DNA from: Desulfocapsa sp.
GTDB lineage: Bacteria; Desulfobacterota; Desulfobulbia; Desulfobulbales; Desulfocapsaceae
NCBI GenBank assembly: GCA_022712895.1
Contig: JAFLJS010000045.1
Span: 26,747-90,746 of the forward strand
DNA: 64,000 nucleotides
Direction: 5' to 3'
In this document: in pieces, positions 30,223 through 39,733 of the stretch
Numbering within the stretch: position 1 is the stretch's first letter
Layout: each line of letters starts with the position of its first letter
Made by a program: the position numbers and the translations under genes
Notes under the pieces: generated by a model
What the model was told of the DNA's origin: nothing
What the model saw: the letters and a program-made list of their open reading frames with translations, nothing else
The model's database searches: none

Positions 30223-31241
30223 TCTGACCCCTCGTTCTTTAATAGAGCTTTTCCAGACAGACATATCTTTTGTGGAAGAATCCCTTCGATAGAAGCATCC
30301 CAGATTGCCCCTGCTAGATTGACATTGACAACTTTCCGAAGTCCAGTGTAGCTTGTTGTGAGGCGTGGATTGATCTCAATCAAGTAACATCCTTTGTCAG
30401 TTATAAGCATGTCCACTCCAACATAGCCTTTAAGCCCAGGGAGTAGAGATGCAGCACGTTTTGCCAGATCAAAAGCCTCTTGTTGTCTGCTGCAGATAAA
30501 AGGAATCTCTCCACCCTGGTAAGTGAAGGATGAGCCAATGTGTATGGATTGTTTGTTCAGGCTCAGACAGGTGATTGCATTTTTGGAAATAAGTAGTGAG
30601 ACACTCACATGGTGACCTTTGATGTAACGCTGCAATAACAAGTGGTCTTTGTAACAGCTGTATTTTTCTAAGGCCAAGAGCAGTGATGTGGTATCGTTGA
30701 TTAAACCGACACCTTCACAACCCACCCCATCAATTGGCTTGAGAACCAGAGGATAACCAATTTGCTCGGCTCTTTTTATTGCACTCTTGGTGCTGACGCA
30801 CCAGGTATCAGGTGTTGCGAGTCCGGCTTGGTGGAAAATCCGGTAACAGTCCCATTTATTAGCTGCTTTGGCAATACTTCCAGGACTACTGCCAAGGAGT
30901 TGGACTTTTTGCTGCTCCATTAACAGGCTTAGGCGTTCCAAGATACCATCACTTTCAGGCGCAATAATCAAGGCTGCTGTGCATTCTTTGCTAAGGTGTT
31001 TCAGGGTCTCATAATGGTTAGAGGAATCCAGGTCGACTACACGGTCAGCAGGTAAAGAGAAAGCAGTTAAGCGCTGATCACGAGTGGTGGTGACTGTTGT
31101 TTTTCCCCAATCTCTGAAATCAGCCAAGATTGTCCGTAGCATGGACAGGCCTTCGGCCATTAATTTTTCTGGTAGTTTATGATCAGGCCATCCACCACCA
31201 GAAATATATTCGTGGATTAAAATATTAGGAGTCGGTGTCAC
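30219..31241 (-). CDS. mfnD: ATP-grasp ligase, MfnD-like (tyramine-glutamate ligase family)
   Basis: ILIHEYISGGGW N-terminus; YPLVLKPIDGVGCEGVGLI; YLIEINPRLTTSYTGL; GTG start. Confidence 0.83.
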   Translation of the reverse strand: MTPTPNILIHEYISGGGWPDHKLPEKLMAEGLSMLRTILADFRDWGKTTVTTTRDQRLTAFSLPADRVVDLDSSNHYETLKHLSKECTAALIIAPESDGILERLSLLMEQQKVQLLGSSPGSIAKAANKWDCYRIFHQAGLATPDTWCVSTKSAIKRAEQIGYPLVLKPIDGVGCEGVGLINDTTSLLLALEKYSCYKDHLLLQRYIKGHHVSVSLLISKNAITCLSLNKQSIHIGSSFTYQGGEIPFICSRQQEAFDLAKRAASLLPGLKGYVGVDMLITDKGCYLIEINPRLTTSYTGLRKVVNVNLAGAIWDASIEGILPQKICLSGKALLKNEGSE

Positions 31242-31242
31242 T

Positions 31243-31977
31243 ATGCAAATTATTCCTGTTTTGGATCTGATGAAGGGTCTTGTTGTACATGGTGTTAAAG
31301 GAGAACGCGAGCAGTATCAACCGGTAAAAAGCCTTTTGACTGCCAGTGCGAATCCCCTTGAAATAGCCAATGCTCTCCACATGGAAACAGAGTGCCATTC
31401 TCTATATATCGCAGATTTGGATGCCATTCAAGGGACTGGAACCAACAAAACTGTAATCAAAGAGATAGCATCTCAATTGGATATTAAACTATGGGTGGAT
31501 GCAGGCACTGCTGACCTGGAATCCGTAATTCAATTATTTGAAACAGGTGCAGATGTTGTAATCATCGGTTCAGAGACATTGACATCATTACAGCAGCTTA
31601 GGTCCATATATGATTTAATCCCAAGAGAAAAGATACTATTTAGTCTTGATATAAGCAAAGACCTTGTTCTTTCCCGTTCGACAACCCTGCAAGGTATTAC
31701 TCCACTGAAGGCATTGAGAATTTTAACAAGAGAGACAGGAGGGAATCGCTTTATCCTTTTAACTCTGGATGCCGTTGGTACGGCAAATGGGCCTGATGTT
31801 TCCCTGCTCGAGAATGCAAAGTGTGAATTCCCCTCAGCTACATTTATAGCTGGAGGAGGAGTAAAAACAGCTGCTGATCTCAACGCATTATCTGGAGTTG
31901 GTGCAAACGGTGTCTTAGTAGCAACCTCACTTCATAATGGTTGGATTACAGGCCAAGACCTCTCGTCTTTTCGTTAA
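31243..31977 (+). CDS. HisA-related (beta/alpha)8 barrel protein of H4MPT clusters
   Basis: IIPVLDLMKGLVVHGVKGEREQYQPVKSLL; LYIADLDAIQG; FIAGGGVKTAADL. Confidence 0.85.
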   Translation: MQIIPVLDLMKGLVVHGVKGEREQYQPVKSLLTASANPLEIANALHMETECHSLYIADLDAIQGTGTNKTVIKEIASQLDIKLWVDAGTADLESVIQLFETGADVVIIGSETLTSLQQLRSIYDLIPREKILFSLDISKDLVLSRSTTLQGITPLKALRILTRETGGNRFILLTLDAVGTANGPDVSLLENAKCEFPSATFIAGGGVKTAADLNALSGVGANGVLVATSLHNGWITGQDLSSFR

Positions 31978-32821
31978 TGGGGGAGACGTCCTCTTCAACA
32001 AAATAGGCAAACAAGACTGCGGCTATCAGATCTGCGGTGGTGCCAGGGTTCAAGCTATGTTTTTCGTCCCGCAGGTCAAAATCAAATTTTTGAATTTCTC
32101 CCTTATCGCCAAAGATCCCGCCTTTTTTTATTATACGTTTGGCTCTATTGGAGATCTGTTGAGCGACCTCCTTCCCATTTTTCCGGGCAATCAGAGTATC
32201 CGGCACTTCAGCAAGGATTGAGAGAAATGTCTGAACAATTGCCTCTGGCAAAGGAACCCCTTGTGCGAGGGTCTTTTTCAGAGCAACAAGGCCGATTGCA
32301 AAGGTTATGTTGTAAGTGGTTACATACTCTCTGGATATTGTGTCTCTGTCACGTGCCACTTCCATAGCCTGCAATAGAGTTATATCCGTTGTCGTTTGGT
32401 TCAGATCGTAGCGCTGTGATGTCCCCATTCCAGCAGGTTTTGCCAGACGTATAGCTTGATATGCCAGTTGTGTATCATCAACTGTTAAGTTTTGCAAAAC
32501 CGATCCGACAGCAGACTGGAGACTCACAGAGGGACTCAATTCTGCAGCCTTAGCCAAGGGGGCCAGAAGCAGAACAATCCCTAGATTGGTATTTACTCTG
32601 ACAAGATTTCTTGTCGCTCGAATTGCATGGAGTATGATCTCACCGACAGAAGCATTTGCTGTTGCTCTAAAGGCCGGACCTATTGCAGCAGCACTGATCA
32701 AAAAATCTTCGAAACTGGTGTCGATGAAATCCTCGTACCGGGTTACATTGCCTGGTTTATCAGCGCTGACTTCAAACAAACAAGCCCTTTCTACTGCTAA
32801 ACCGATTTTCTCAGAGTCCAT
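31946..32821 (-). CDS. CitG-like triphosphoribosyl-dephospho-CoA synthase family protein
   Basis: ACLFEVSADKPGNVTRYEDF; VNTNLGIVLLLAPLAKAAE. Confidence 0.82.
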   Translation of the reverse strand: MDSEKIGLAVERACLFEVSADKPGNVTRYEDFIDTSFEDFLISAAAIGPAFRATANASVGEIILHAIRATRNLVRVNTNLGIVLLLAPLAKAAELSPSVSLQSAVGSVLQNLTVDDTQLAYQAIRLAKPAGMGTSQRYDLNQTTTDITLLQAMEVARDRDTISREYVTTYNITFAIGLVALKKTLAQGVPLPEAIVQTFLSILAEVPDTLIARKNGKEVAQQISNRAKRIIKKGGIFGDKGEIQKFDFDLRDEKHSLNPGTTADLIAAVLFAYFVEEDVSPINEKTRGLGL

Positions 32822-32827
32822 AAAATT

Positions 32828-33700
32828 TTAACAGGTTGTCTTGAGGATATAGTTGGCCAGATAAGCAGCAGCATCAAATCCGGTCGCTTTCTGAAGCCCT
32901 TTCCAGCCCGGAATAGTATTGACTTCAATTAAAAGATACCCGCCACTTTCCAGAGGAAGGAAATCAACACCACCATAGTCGGCTCCCAAAGCTTTAACAG
33001 CCTTGATACTCATGTCTTCAAGAGTTTTATTAAGTGCTAAGCTTTTCCCTTTAGCGCCATTACAAATATTGCATTTCCAGGAAGTTCCCTGTCGTGTCAT
33101 GGCTGCTACAGCCTTTCCGTCTACAACAAAAACACGAATATCTTGGGAACCATGTGGGATATATTCCTGTAGATAAAATATATTACGATTTTGTTCGAGG
33201 GCACGGAAAACCCGATAAGCAATGTCACGATCCGTAACTCTAACCATTCCTCTTCCTTCCGAACCGAAAAGAGGCTTTACTATCACATCTCCACCCAGCT
33301 CGCCAAAGGCATCCATGGCATCATCAAAACGCTCTGTAACAATAGTGCGAGGGATTGGGATGCCTTCAGCTTTCAGCAGTGCCAACGTATAGTACTTGTC
33401 CACCCCACGCTCAATAGCATACGGCGTGTTAATTACTCTGACACCCGATTGCTCCAGACAATGCAAGGCGTCCATCCGATAAATGACTTGCTCAAGAGAG
33501 CCATTAGGGACGGCGCGGACTATCACCGCCTGATAAGACTCAAGAGGCTCACCGGCAACAACCCACTTCGTATGAGACCCCAAAGAACTGGTCAGAGCAG
33601 TTATGGGAAAACATGGGACGTCAACACCAAGGGGCTTAAACGCCGATTGTAGACTTTTAGTGTACCACGCCTCAGGTTTTCCAAGAATTGCGACTTTCAT
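32828..33700 (-). CDS. RimK-type ATP-grasp ligase (MptN-like)
   Basis: VIVKPLFGSEGRGMVRVTD; QEYIPHGSQDIRVFVVDGKAVAAM; YLLIEVNTIPGWKGLQKATG. Confidence 0.85.
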   Translation of the reverse strand: MKVAILGKPEAWYTKSLQSAFKPLGVDVPCFPITALTSSLGSHTKWVVAGEPLESYQAVIVRAVPNGSLEQVIYRMDALHCLEQSGVRVINTPYAIERGVDKYYTLALLKAEGIPIPRTIVTERFDDAMDAFGELGGDVIVKPLFGSEGRGMVRVTDRDIAYRVFRALEQNRNIFYLQEYIPHGSQDIRVFVVDGKAVAAMTRQGTSWKCNICNGAKGKSLALNKTLEDMSIKAVKALGADYGGVDFLPLESGGYLLIEVNTIPGWKGLQKATGFDAAAYLANYILKTTC

Positions 33701-34659
33701 GCCAGAAACGTTTTTTTCAAAATTTCAGGATTCACTTTGCCAGCATGAAAAACTCGACCGCTGGTTAGTTCGTTAATAAAAATTTCTGCCGGACTGAACA
33801 ATAATGGATCAATTTTGTAAAAATCGTTGTCATAGCGTTGGAAGATATCAAAAAACGAAGTGCCATAATCCTTCGAAGCTGAAGACGGGAGTTGGTTAAT
33901 AACTTCTTCTACTTTCTCCGCTTCGGTTTTTGCGATATACCAAGCCTGCCCGCCATATAAAACAGCATCATTTGTCCACCCAATTGCCCGTAGATTGTCT
34001 TTAGCAATAGGAGCAATAGGACAAGCCCCAAAGCCGGACACAATGGTAGTTATATCGAAACCAACTTCATGCATTTTATGTAAACCTGTTTCAACTACTC
34101 TGCTCGCTATTTGAATTGATCCCACCAAACTGGCTGTTGGTGCTACAAGGATAGTGACTCGTTCAGGAGCGACGTTACATTTGTCCGCTACCCAGAGTGC
34201 GACATGATCTCCTGGAAGCTTATGGCTTTCCAAAACCAGGACTGCCATATCAGCATCCTCTGCTATCGCAAGTTCTTGCAGAAGTGGTTCCTTGCCATAA
34301 AGACTTCGAGCAGGGCCTGATCCCATGGCCTGGTACGTTTTTTGATTTTCTGATTTGACTTGTACAAACCATCCGGCATATTGAGAGGCCATACAAGATT
34401 TGACAGGGTGGTCGACTGTTACGTTAACTGCAGGTAGTGAAAAGCCGTCATAATCCAGTGAACAAAAAGTGACTTTCCCCAATCCTCCCATACAGACTTC
34501 ACTAAAAAGTTTTCCAGCTTCGTATGAGCCAACCACATTGACTCCTGAGTCAATTATTGTTGCTCCACAGGGTGTTTTCTCCACGGCAATATTTAACTGT
34601 TCCGCGTTTGCTTCCATCTGTTGCGCAATCTCATTGGACCTTTGGTTAAGACTTAACAT
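33697..34659 (-). CDS. mch: Methenyltetrahydromethanopterin cyclohydrolase
   Basis: LSLNQRSNEIAQQMEANAEQLNIAVEKTPCGATIIDSGVNVVGSYEAGKLFSEVCMGGLGKVTF. Confidence 0.95.
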   Translation of the reverse strand: MLSLNQRSNEIAQQMEANAEQLNIAVEKTPCGATIIDSGVNVVGSYEAGKLFSEVCMGGLGKVTFCSLDYDGFSLPAVNVTVDHPVKSCMASQYAGWFVQVKSENQKTYQAMGSGPARSLYGKEPLLQELAIAEDADMAVLVLESHKLPGDHVALWVADKCNVAPERVTILVAPTASLVGSIQIASRVVETGLHKMHEVGFDITTIVSGFGACPIAPIAKDNLRAIGWTNDAVLYGGQAWYIAKTEAEKVEEVINQLPSSASKDYGTSFFDIFQRYDNDFYKIDPLLFSPAEIFINELTSGRVFHAGKVNPEILKKTFLA

Positions 34660-35512
34660 GAATAAAAATCTCCCCTTTTCCTAATGCGTTTATGTCGCCG
34701 GAATAGCGTTCGTATGATTTTCCAGTCATGTCCGATTCAAACACTATTCCTAATTCCTTCAGGTACTTTAATAGAATCCCTATAAATACTGGTTGTACTA
34801 TTGCTTCATAACGATATGTGGGTAACAGTGGTTCACTGCTGCCAAATGAAATAATAGAACCTCGTTTCATTCCCGCACCAGCTCTTTTGGCCAAATGGCC
34901 AAATACCAGGATCGATCCGGCAATCATCCTTGCTCCTGCAAAATCTCCCACATCTCCCAAAACAGCTATTATCCCACGGCGCATACATGCCCCCAGCTCT
35001 AAGCCAGCATTTCCCTCGACAATTATAACACCATGATTAACGCCCTTATTTTCTCCGGGAAGGGCCGATCCGGTCTGATGCCCGGCATTCCCTTTAATCC
35101 AGAGAAGACCGCCTTGCATATTTATTCCGGCTTTATCTGCAGCGTTGCCTCTGATGACAATTTCACCGCCAGCCATAGATGCACCCACATGCCTTCCCAC
35201 ATCGCCATGGACGACTATCTTCCCGGAAGTCATTTTCGAGCCTATCTTTTTTACATTGCTGACATCATCTTCAATGGTAATAAAGTCAGATTTCTCACCA
35301 TCTATGCTAAACAGTTCTCCAAGCCGCATCTTTCGCCGGCCATAATAAACAGGTAAGTCGTAGATTTCTCTATAACTACGTTTAACAAACAGGTCAGGAC
35401 AGATGCTTTCTGCTTCAATTGGAATCGTCGTCGGTTCCTTCAGGCGCAAAACTATATCATCTTTTATTCCTGCAATTTCTTGATTGAATCCAACGCAAGA
35501 TACACAGCCCAA
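34646..35512 (-). CDS. fmdC: Formylmethanofuran dehydrogenase subunit C
   Basis: Repeated GxxGxxxGxxMxGGxIxIxGNA beta-helix motifs (GDVGRHVGASMAGGEIVIRGNAADKAGINMQGG). Confidence 0.92.
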   Translation of the reverse strand: MGCVSCVGFNQEIAGIKDDIVLRLKEPTTIPIEAESICPDLFVKRSYREIYDLPVYYGRRKMRLGELFSIDGEKSDFITIEDDVSNVKKIGSKMTSGKIVVHGDVGRHVGASMAGGEIVIRGNAADKAGINMQGGLLWIKGNAGHQTGSALPGENKGVNHGVIIVEGNAGLELGACMRRGIIAVLGDVGDFAGARMIAGSILVFGHLAKRAGAGMKRGSIISFGSSEPLLPTYRYEAIVQPVFIGILLKYLKELGIVFESDMTGKSYERYSGDINALGKGEIFIHVKS

Positions 35513-35632
35513 AATGTAACCTCCTATTATTTCGTGTTCTGCTCGACTCTAAAGAGGTGGCGACCAGAATGTTTTACTCTCTATCAATCATCACCAAGAC
35601 GAATCATAGACTACCAACGAAGCAATCCCTAT

Positions 35633-36520
35633 TTAAGCACTCAAGATTTTATGTAAGTGAAAGTGGTACTGACCAAGTTTCCCTCCATAATTTCCTGCGG
35701 TGATTTTTAAGATCCCTGGTAAACATGCTGCCCTGATACCTTCGCACATGGATTGACGCACAGCTTCTTCATCCACTCCATCTATTACGATTTCCAAAAC
35801 TGAATTAACACCAGCGGGCAGGTCAGCACCAACTTGACGTTGAATAGACGGGCAGTAACTAGTGTTCACAGAGACATGCTGACCTTTATATTTTGAACCG
35901 ATTTTACTACCACTGCGTACGATCCCTCCGGGAAATGGCATTATAATACCGGGCAGCTTTTTCATCACTTTTACTGCTTTTTCTGCTGCAGCCAGACACA
36001 CCTTTTGATTCTCTGCCAAGATGAAAAAGTTACCTCCTCCAACGGCACTGCAAACATTGAACTTCTCCTCAATAACAAATTCACCGTCCATCATGGGAAT
36101 TCGCCAGAAGCGACGGTTATTAATCAACTTACTACTTTGAAAACCATCGCCAAAATAGCGCAGTTTACCCCCGATTGTTACAGGCTTTCCACCTTCCATT
36201 CCATTATAACAAGCAGAAGTTGGTGAGGTCATAACACACTGACCCAGACGGTTAAGTAACTGCTTTTCCATTTCTTTGCGCGATGTCGTAAAAAACAAAG
36301 CCAACACTCCTGGCCGTCCATCCGGGGTCTGGTCGGGGGATAAAGTGGAAACAACACCCGCTTCACATCCGCATGCAATTATGGATGTTCCAAATCCGGT
36401 AGCTAATTGCGCGGCAGTTTTAGCCCATTTTTCATTAATGGCTGTTATGATTACCGTTGCCACTTTCATCCCAAAAGCTTCTGCAAAGGTATCCTCAATC
36501 TCGACTTCATTAATATGCAT
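35633..36520 (-). CDS. ftr: Formylmethanofuran:tetrahydromethanopterin formyltransferase
   Basis: INEVEIEDTFAEAFGMKVATVIITA; CMTSPTSACYNG; PFPGGIVRSGSKIGSKYK. Confidence 0.95.
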   Translation of the reverse strand: MHINEVEIEDTFAEAFGMKVATVIITAINEKWAKTAAQLATGFGTSIIACGCEAGVVSTLSPDQTPDGRPGVLALFFTTSRKEMEKQLLNRLGQCVMTSPTSACYNGMEGGKPVTIGGKLRYFGDGFQSSKLINNRRFWRIPMMDGEFVIEEKFNVCSAVGGGNFFILAENQKVCLAAAEKAVKVMKKLPGIIMPFPGGIVRSGSKIGSKYKGQHVSVNTSYCPSIQRQVGADLPAGVNSVLEIVIDGVDEEAVRQSMCEGIRAACLPGILKITAGNYGGKLGQYHFHLHKILSA

Positions 36521-36620
36521 TTTCTAAAAACTCCTTTTGAGTAACCACTCGGCTATAGAATTATGACAATGCGTAAAGGATCGTGAGCACCAAAATGAAT
36601 CATCTTTTACAGTTGATGGG

Positions 36621-36760
36621 TTCGTAAAAACCCATTTATCAGATGGCATCGTCAAAACTTCATATGCGACGAGCGTAGATTGTCTATTATTTCGGTGTAC
36701 TAGCACCCGTAATAATGACAGAAAATCTACAGCAACGAAGCAGATGAAGAGTTTTTACGG
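36621..36760 (+). repeat. Dispersed 160 bp repeat, divergent copy R2
   Basis: TTCGTAAAAACCC...AAAACTTCATATGCGACG...CAGCAACGAAGCAGATGAAGAGTTTTTACGG. Confidence 0.7.
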
Positions 36761-36771
36761 TTCCATCACAG

Positions 36772-38196
36772 TTAGCTATTATCAGCTTCGTCACAAAGAA
36801 AGGTTCTATCCTTTTTCAGATCTTTGCCGTTTAAAAAACATTCAATAGATTCTGCGGCAACTTTACCTTGATAAAGAGCCTTGGCAACGGTCTGTGGCCC
36901 AAGAACATTATCTCCACCTGCAAAAATCCATTCCACTGAAGTTTGCAGTGTCTGAGGATCGGTCTCGTATGTTCCCCAGGAAGTCAGCTTAAATTCCTGG
37001 CCGACATCAGAACCATGATCAACATTTTGACTGATGGCAGGAATAATGGAATCAGCTTCAATCATGAAATTTGATCCCTCCTGAACCACTGGGCGTCTTC
37101 TTCCTGATTGATCAGGCTCACCAAGTTCCATACGGATACATTCAACTTTTGTAAGTTTACCGTTTTCTGAATGGATCTTTACAGGAGCTGCAAGCATTTC
37201 GATGCGAACACCTTCTTCTTCCAGATGATGAATTTCAGCAATCGATGCCGGCATCTCATTTTTAGTTCGACGATAGAGTATAAATACGTCGGATGATCCG
37301 TGTCGAATGGCTGTGCGGGCAACGTCTATGGCCACATTTCCTCCACCAACCACAACAACTTTCTTGCCAAGGTCAATCGCTTCACCAAGATTGATACGAC
37401 GGAGATAATCAACTCCATGCATTACGCCTTCCGTACTTTCTTCATTCTCCAATCCGAGCTTACGACTTGCCTGGGCCCCGACTCCTAAAAAAACAGCACC
37501 AAAGCCCTCTTCTTTTAGTTCTTCGAGAGTCTTGTCTTTTCCAATAGTTATATTGGTGTGTAGGGTGACACCACAGCTTTTTAGAGCATCGATTTCAGCA
37601 TTAATGATGGTTCGTGGCAACCTAAAGGCAGGAATGCCAATGGTGAGCATCCCTCCATATTCTGCGAGAGATTCATAGATGGTACAGGGGATACCTTTAT
37701 GTGAAAGGTAATAAGCGGTGGACATACCTGCTGGACCAGAGCCAACAACTGCCACTTTAAAATCTCCAGGTATGGCACATGCCACATTCATATTTTTTTC
37801 GTTCGCAACCATCCAATCAACAAGGTATCGTTCCAGCATCCCAATGGATACCGACTGACCTTTTCCTTTACCTCGTACGCAAGACCCCTCACACTGGAAT
37901 TCATGGGGACAGACCCTGGAACAGACAGCAGGCATGGAAGATGTCTCACGAATTTTCCAATAGGCTTCTTCAAATTGGCCTTCACGTAAGAGGGCTATAA
38001 ATGCAGGGATATCGTTGTGAACTGGACAGCCATCACGACATGTGGGTTTTTTACACTGGAGACAGCGATTTGCCTCCAGAATAGCAGTGCTTTCATTATA
38101 GCCAGAGATGATTTCATCAAAACTTTTCAGTCGCTCGACAACGGTTAATTCAACTGGCATCTGCCTGGCGATAGCCATACGCTCTTTTGCCTTCAT
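36772..38196 (-). CDS. GltD-like FAD/NAD(P)-dependent oxidoreductase with N-terminal Fe-S cysteines
   Basis: CLQCKKPTCRDGCPVHNDIPAF...CSRVCPHEFQCEGSCVRG; VAVVGSGPAGMSTAYYLSHKG; VVVVGGGNVAIDVARTA. Confidence 0.93.
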   Translation of the reverse strand: MKAKERMAIARQMPVELTVVERLKSFDEIISGYNESTAILEANRCLQCKKPTCRDGCPVHNDIPAFIALLREGQFEEAYWKIRETSSMPAVCSRVCPHEFQCEGSCVRGKGKGQSVSIGMLERYLVDWMVANEKNMNVACAIPGDFKVAVVGSGPAGMSTAYYLSHKGIPCTIYESLAEYGGMLTIGIPAFRLPRTIINAEIDALKSCGVTLHTNITIGKDKTLEELKEEGFGAVFLGVGAQASRKLGLENEESTEGVMHGVDYLRRINLGEAIDLGKKVVVVGGGNVAIDVARTAIRHGSSDVFILYRRTKNEMPASIAEIHHLEEEGVRIEMLAAPVKIHSENGKLTKVECIRMELGEPDQSGRRRPVVQEGSNFMIEADSIIPAISQNVDHGSDVGQEFKLTSWGTYETDPQTLQTSVEWIFAGGDNVLGPQTVAKALYQGKVAAESIECFLNGKDLKKDRTFLCDEADNS

Positions 38197-38248
38197 GGGA
38201 AATCCTTTTAAAAATGATTTAACAATTAAATACTATCCATAAGAAAAT

Positions 38249-39724
38249 CTAACTATGTGCCTGTTGATAATCACCTCTTAACCAATCATGGAGAGAAATA
38301 TGTTTGGAAAAACTATTCTTTTGATCTAGCTCATCCCGGATATTCCCTAACAAAGCGTTTCGTTCAGCATATGCGTCATGTTTATGAATACCTTCATAAT
38401 TCACTTGTTTGGCAAGTATGAAAGCATCATCCGGTAAAAAGTGTAAGACTTCGACAACGTTCAAAAGCATCTCTCGAACCACATCTTCCACAAACATTGG
38501 ATTATGGTGAGCTTTGTTGACCACCATGAACTCGTCGGGTCGTTTAAGCAGCTCATACGTTTCAGAGCTCATTGAAGCCTCAACAATATGAACAAGGTTT
38601 TCTGCGGCTACTCTTTGACTTGATCCAATAATCAATGTTCCACGTCCTCTCTGATTATGAGATGGCGCGGGCAGAATGTTGAGTATCTTTTTCGCCTCTT
38701 CCTGAGAGAAGCCTTCATCTTTTAGAATGTTTTCAGAATGACTTCGCATCAGCCCCTGGGCACATGGACAGGCTGTTACTCCTTCTGTTTCTATGCCAAC
38801 CAGTCGACGAACATGGTTTTTGGTAGCAGCTGCTATGCCGATAAGGGTATAGATTTCATGGGTCTCTTTTCCAGATACCGGGGTGGTTTTCTGCAAAGCT
38901 GATTTGCCACGTATATGAACCTCTGCGTACTCTGCTTCCTGGCTCTTCAATACCTGTTGTGCTAAGGTTTCCGCCAGGCATTCAATATCCAGAGAAGGTT
39001 CTTTGGTGAATTCTATAACGACATCCTCAAGGACATCATTAAAACGAGACATATGAACTCCGGCCTGATTGGATTTTAGGTCGGCATAAAAGTCTAACTC
39101 AGCATGAAAAGGAATCGCTTTCCCGTTTTTGGAGATCATAATAATCCGGGAAAGGCTTGCCACACCAACTCGGCTGAGAGCCAATGGTATTGTTGGCCTT
39201 GCCTGCTGGGCGTCATCAGCAAGATTGAGAGTATTGGCGTAATCCAACTTTTTCAGGCTCCCCTTTGATTCCAAGGAGAGCAGCATATCTTCAACCGTCA
39301 CGCCTGATTCTGGGTGAATAGCCAGTTTGGGGGCGATTTCCAAGAGAGGTTGCAGAATTGAAATTGTAGTATACAAAAGAGGATGAGGGAGCATAAGCTC
39401 CGGCGTATCCATTACCACGTCATCAAAAAGAAGAATCTCAAGTTTAATGATTCCAACACCATTCCTGATCGATTTTCGAGTGCGAACTCGCTTTTCAATC
39501 CATTGTAGATGATGAATGAGTTCCTGTGGCAGCAGTTCAGTTTGCAACAAACAGACTCTATTGAGTTGTCTGTTCTTGGTATCTGTCTCATCATCTTCAT
39601 AAAAAGACGATATTTTGCGAATAAAAGTCCTGGTTTGTACTAATTGGACCGCCTCTAAAATATTGACAAGACGGTCACCGGTATAGGAACTTATATTTAA
39701 AAACGCTTGATGTAGTGCAGGCAT
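38249..39724 (-). CDS. mptA: Fusion: HPPK(FolK)-like N-terminal domain with MptA/FolE2-type GTP cyclohydrolase
   Basis: N-terminus EILLFDDVVMDTPELMLPHPLLYTTISILQPLLEIAPKLAIHP resembles HPPK; C-terminus GVTACPCAQG...YELLKRPDEFMVVNKAHHNPMFVEDVVREM resembles MptA/COG1469. Confidence 0.85.
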   Translation of the reverse strand: MPALHQAFLNISSYTGDRLVNILEAVQLVQTRTFIRKISSFYEDDETDTKNRQLNRVCLLQTELLPQELIHHLQWIEKRVRTRKSIRNGVGIIKLEILLFDDVVMDTPELMLPHPLLYTTISILQPLLEIAPKLAIHPESGVTVEDMLLSLESKGSLKKLDYANTLNLADDAQQARPTIPLALSRVGVASLSRIIMISKNGKAIPFHAELDFYADLKSNQAGVHMSRFNDVLEDVVIEFTKEPSLDIECLAETLAQQVLKSQEAEYAEVHIRGKSALQKTTPVSGKETHEIYTLIGIAAATKNHVRRLVGIETEGVTACPCAQGLMRSHSENILKDEGFSQEEAKKILNILPAPSHNQRGRGTLIIGSSQRVAAENLVHIVEASMSSETYELLKRPDEFMVVNKAHHNPMFVEDVVREMLLNVVEVLHFLPDDAFILAKQVNYEGIHKHDAYAERNALLGNIRDELDQKNSFSKHISLHDWLRGDYQQAHS

Positions 39725-39733
39725 TTTATTCCT

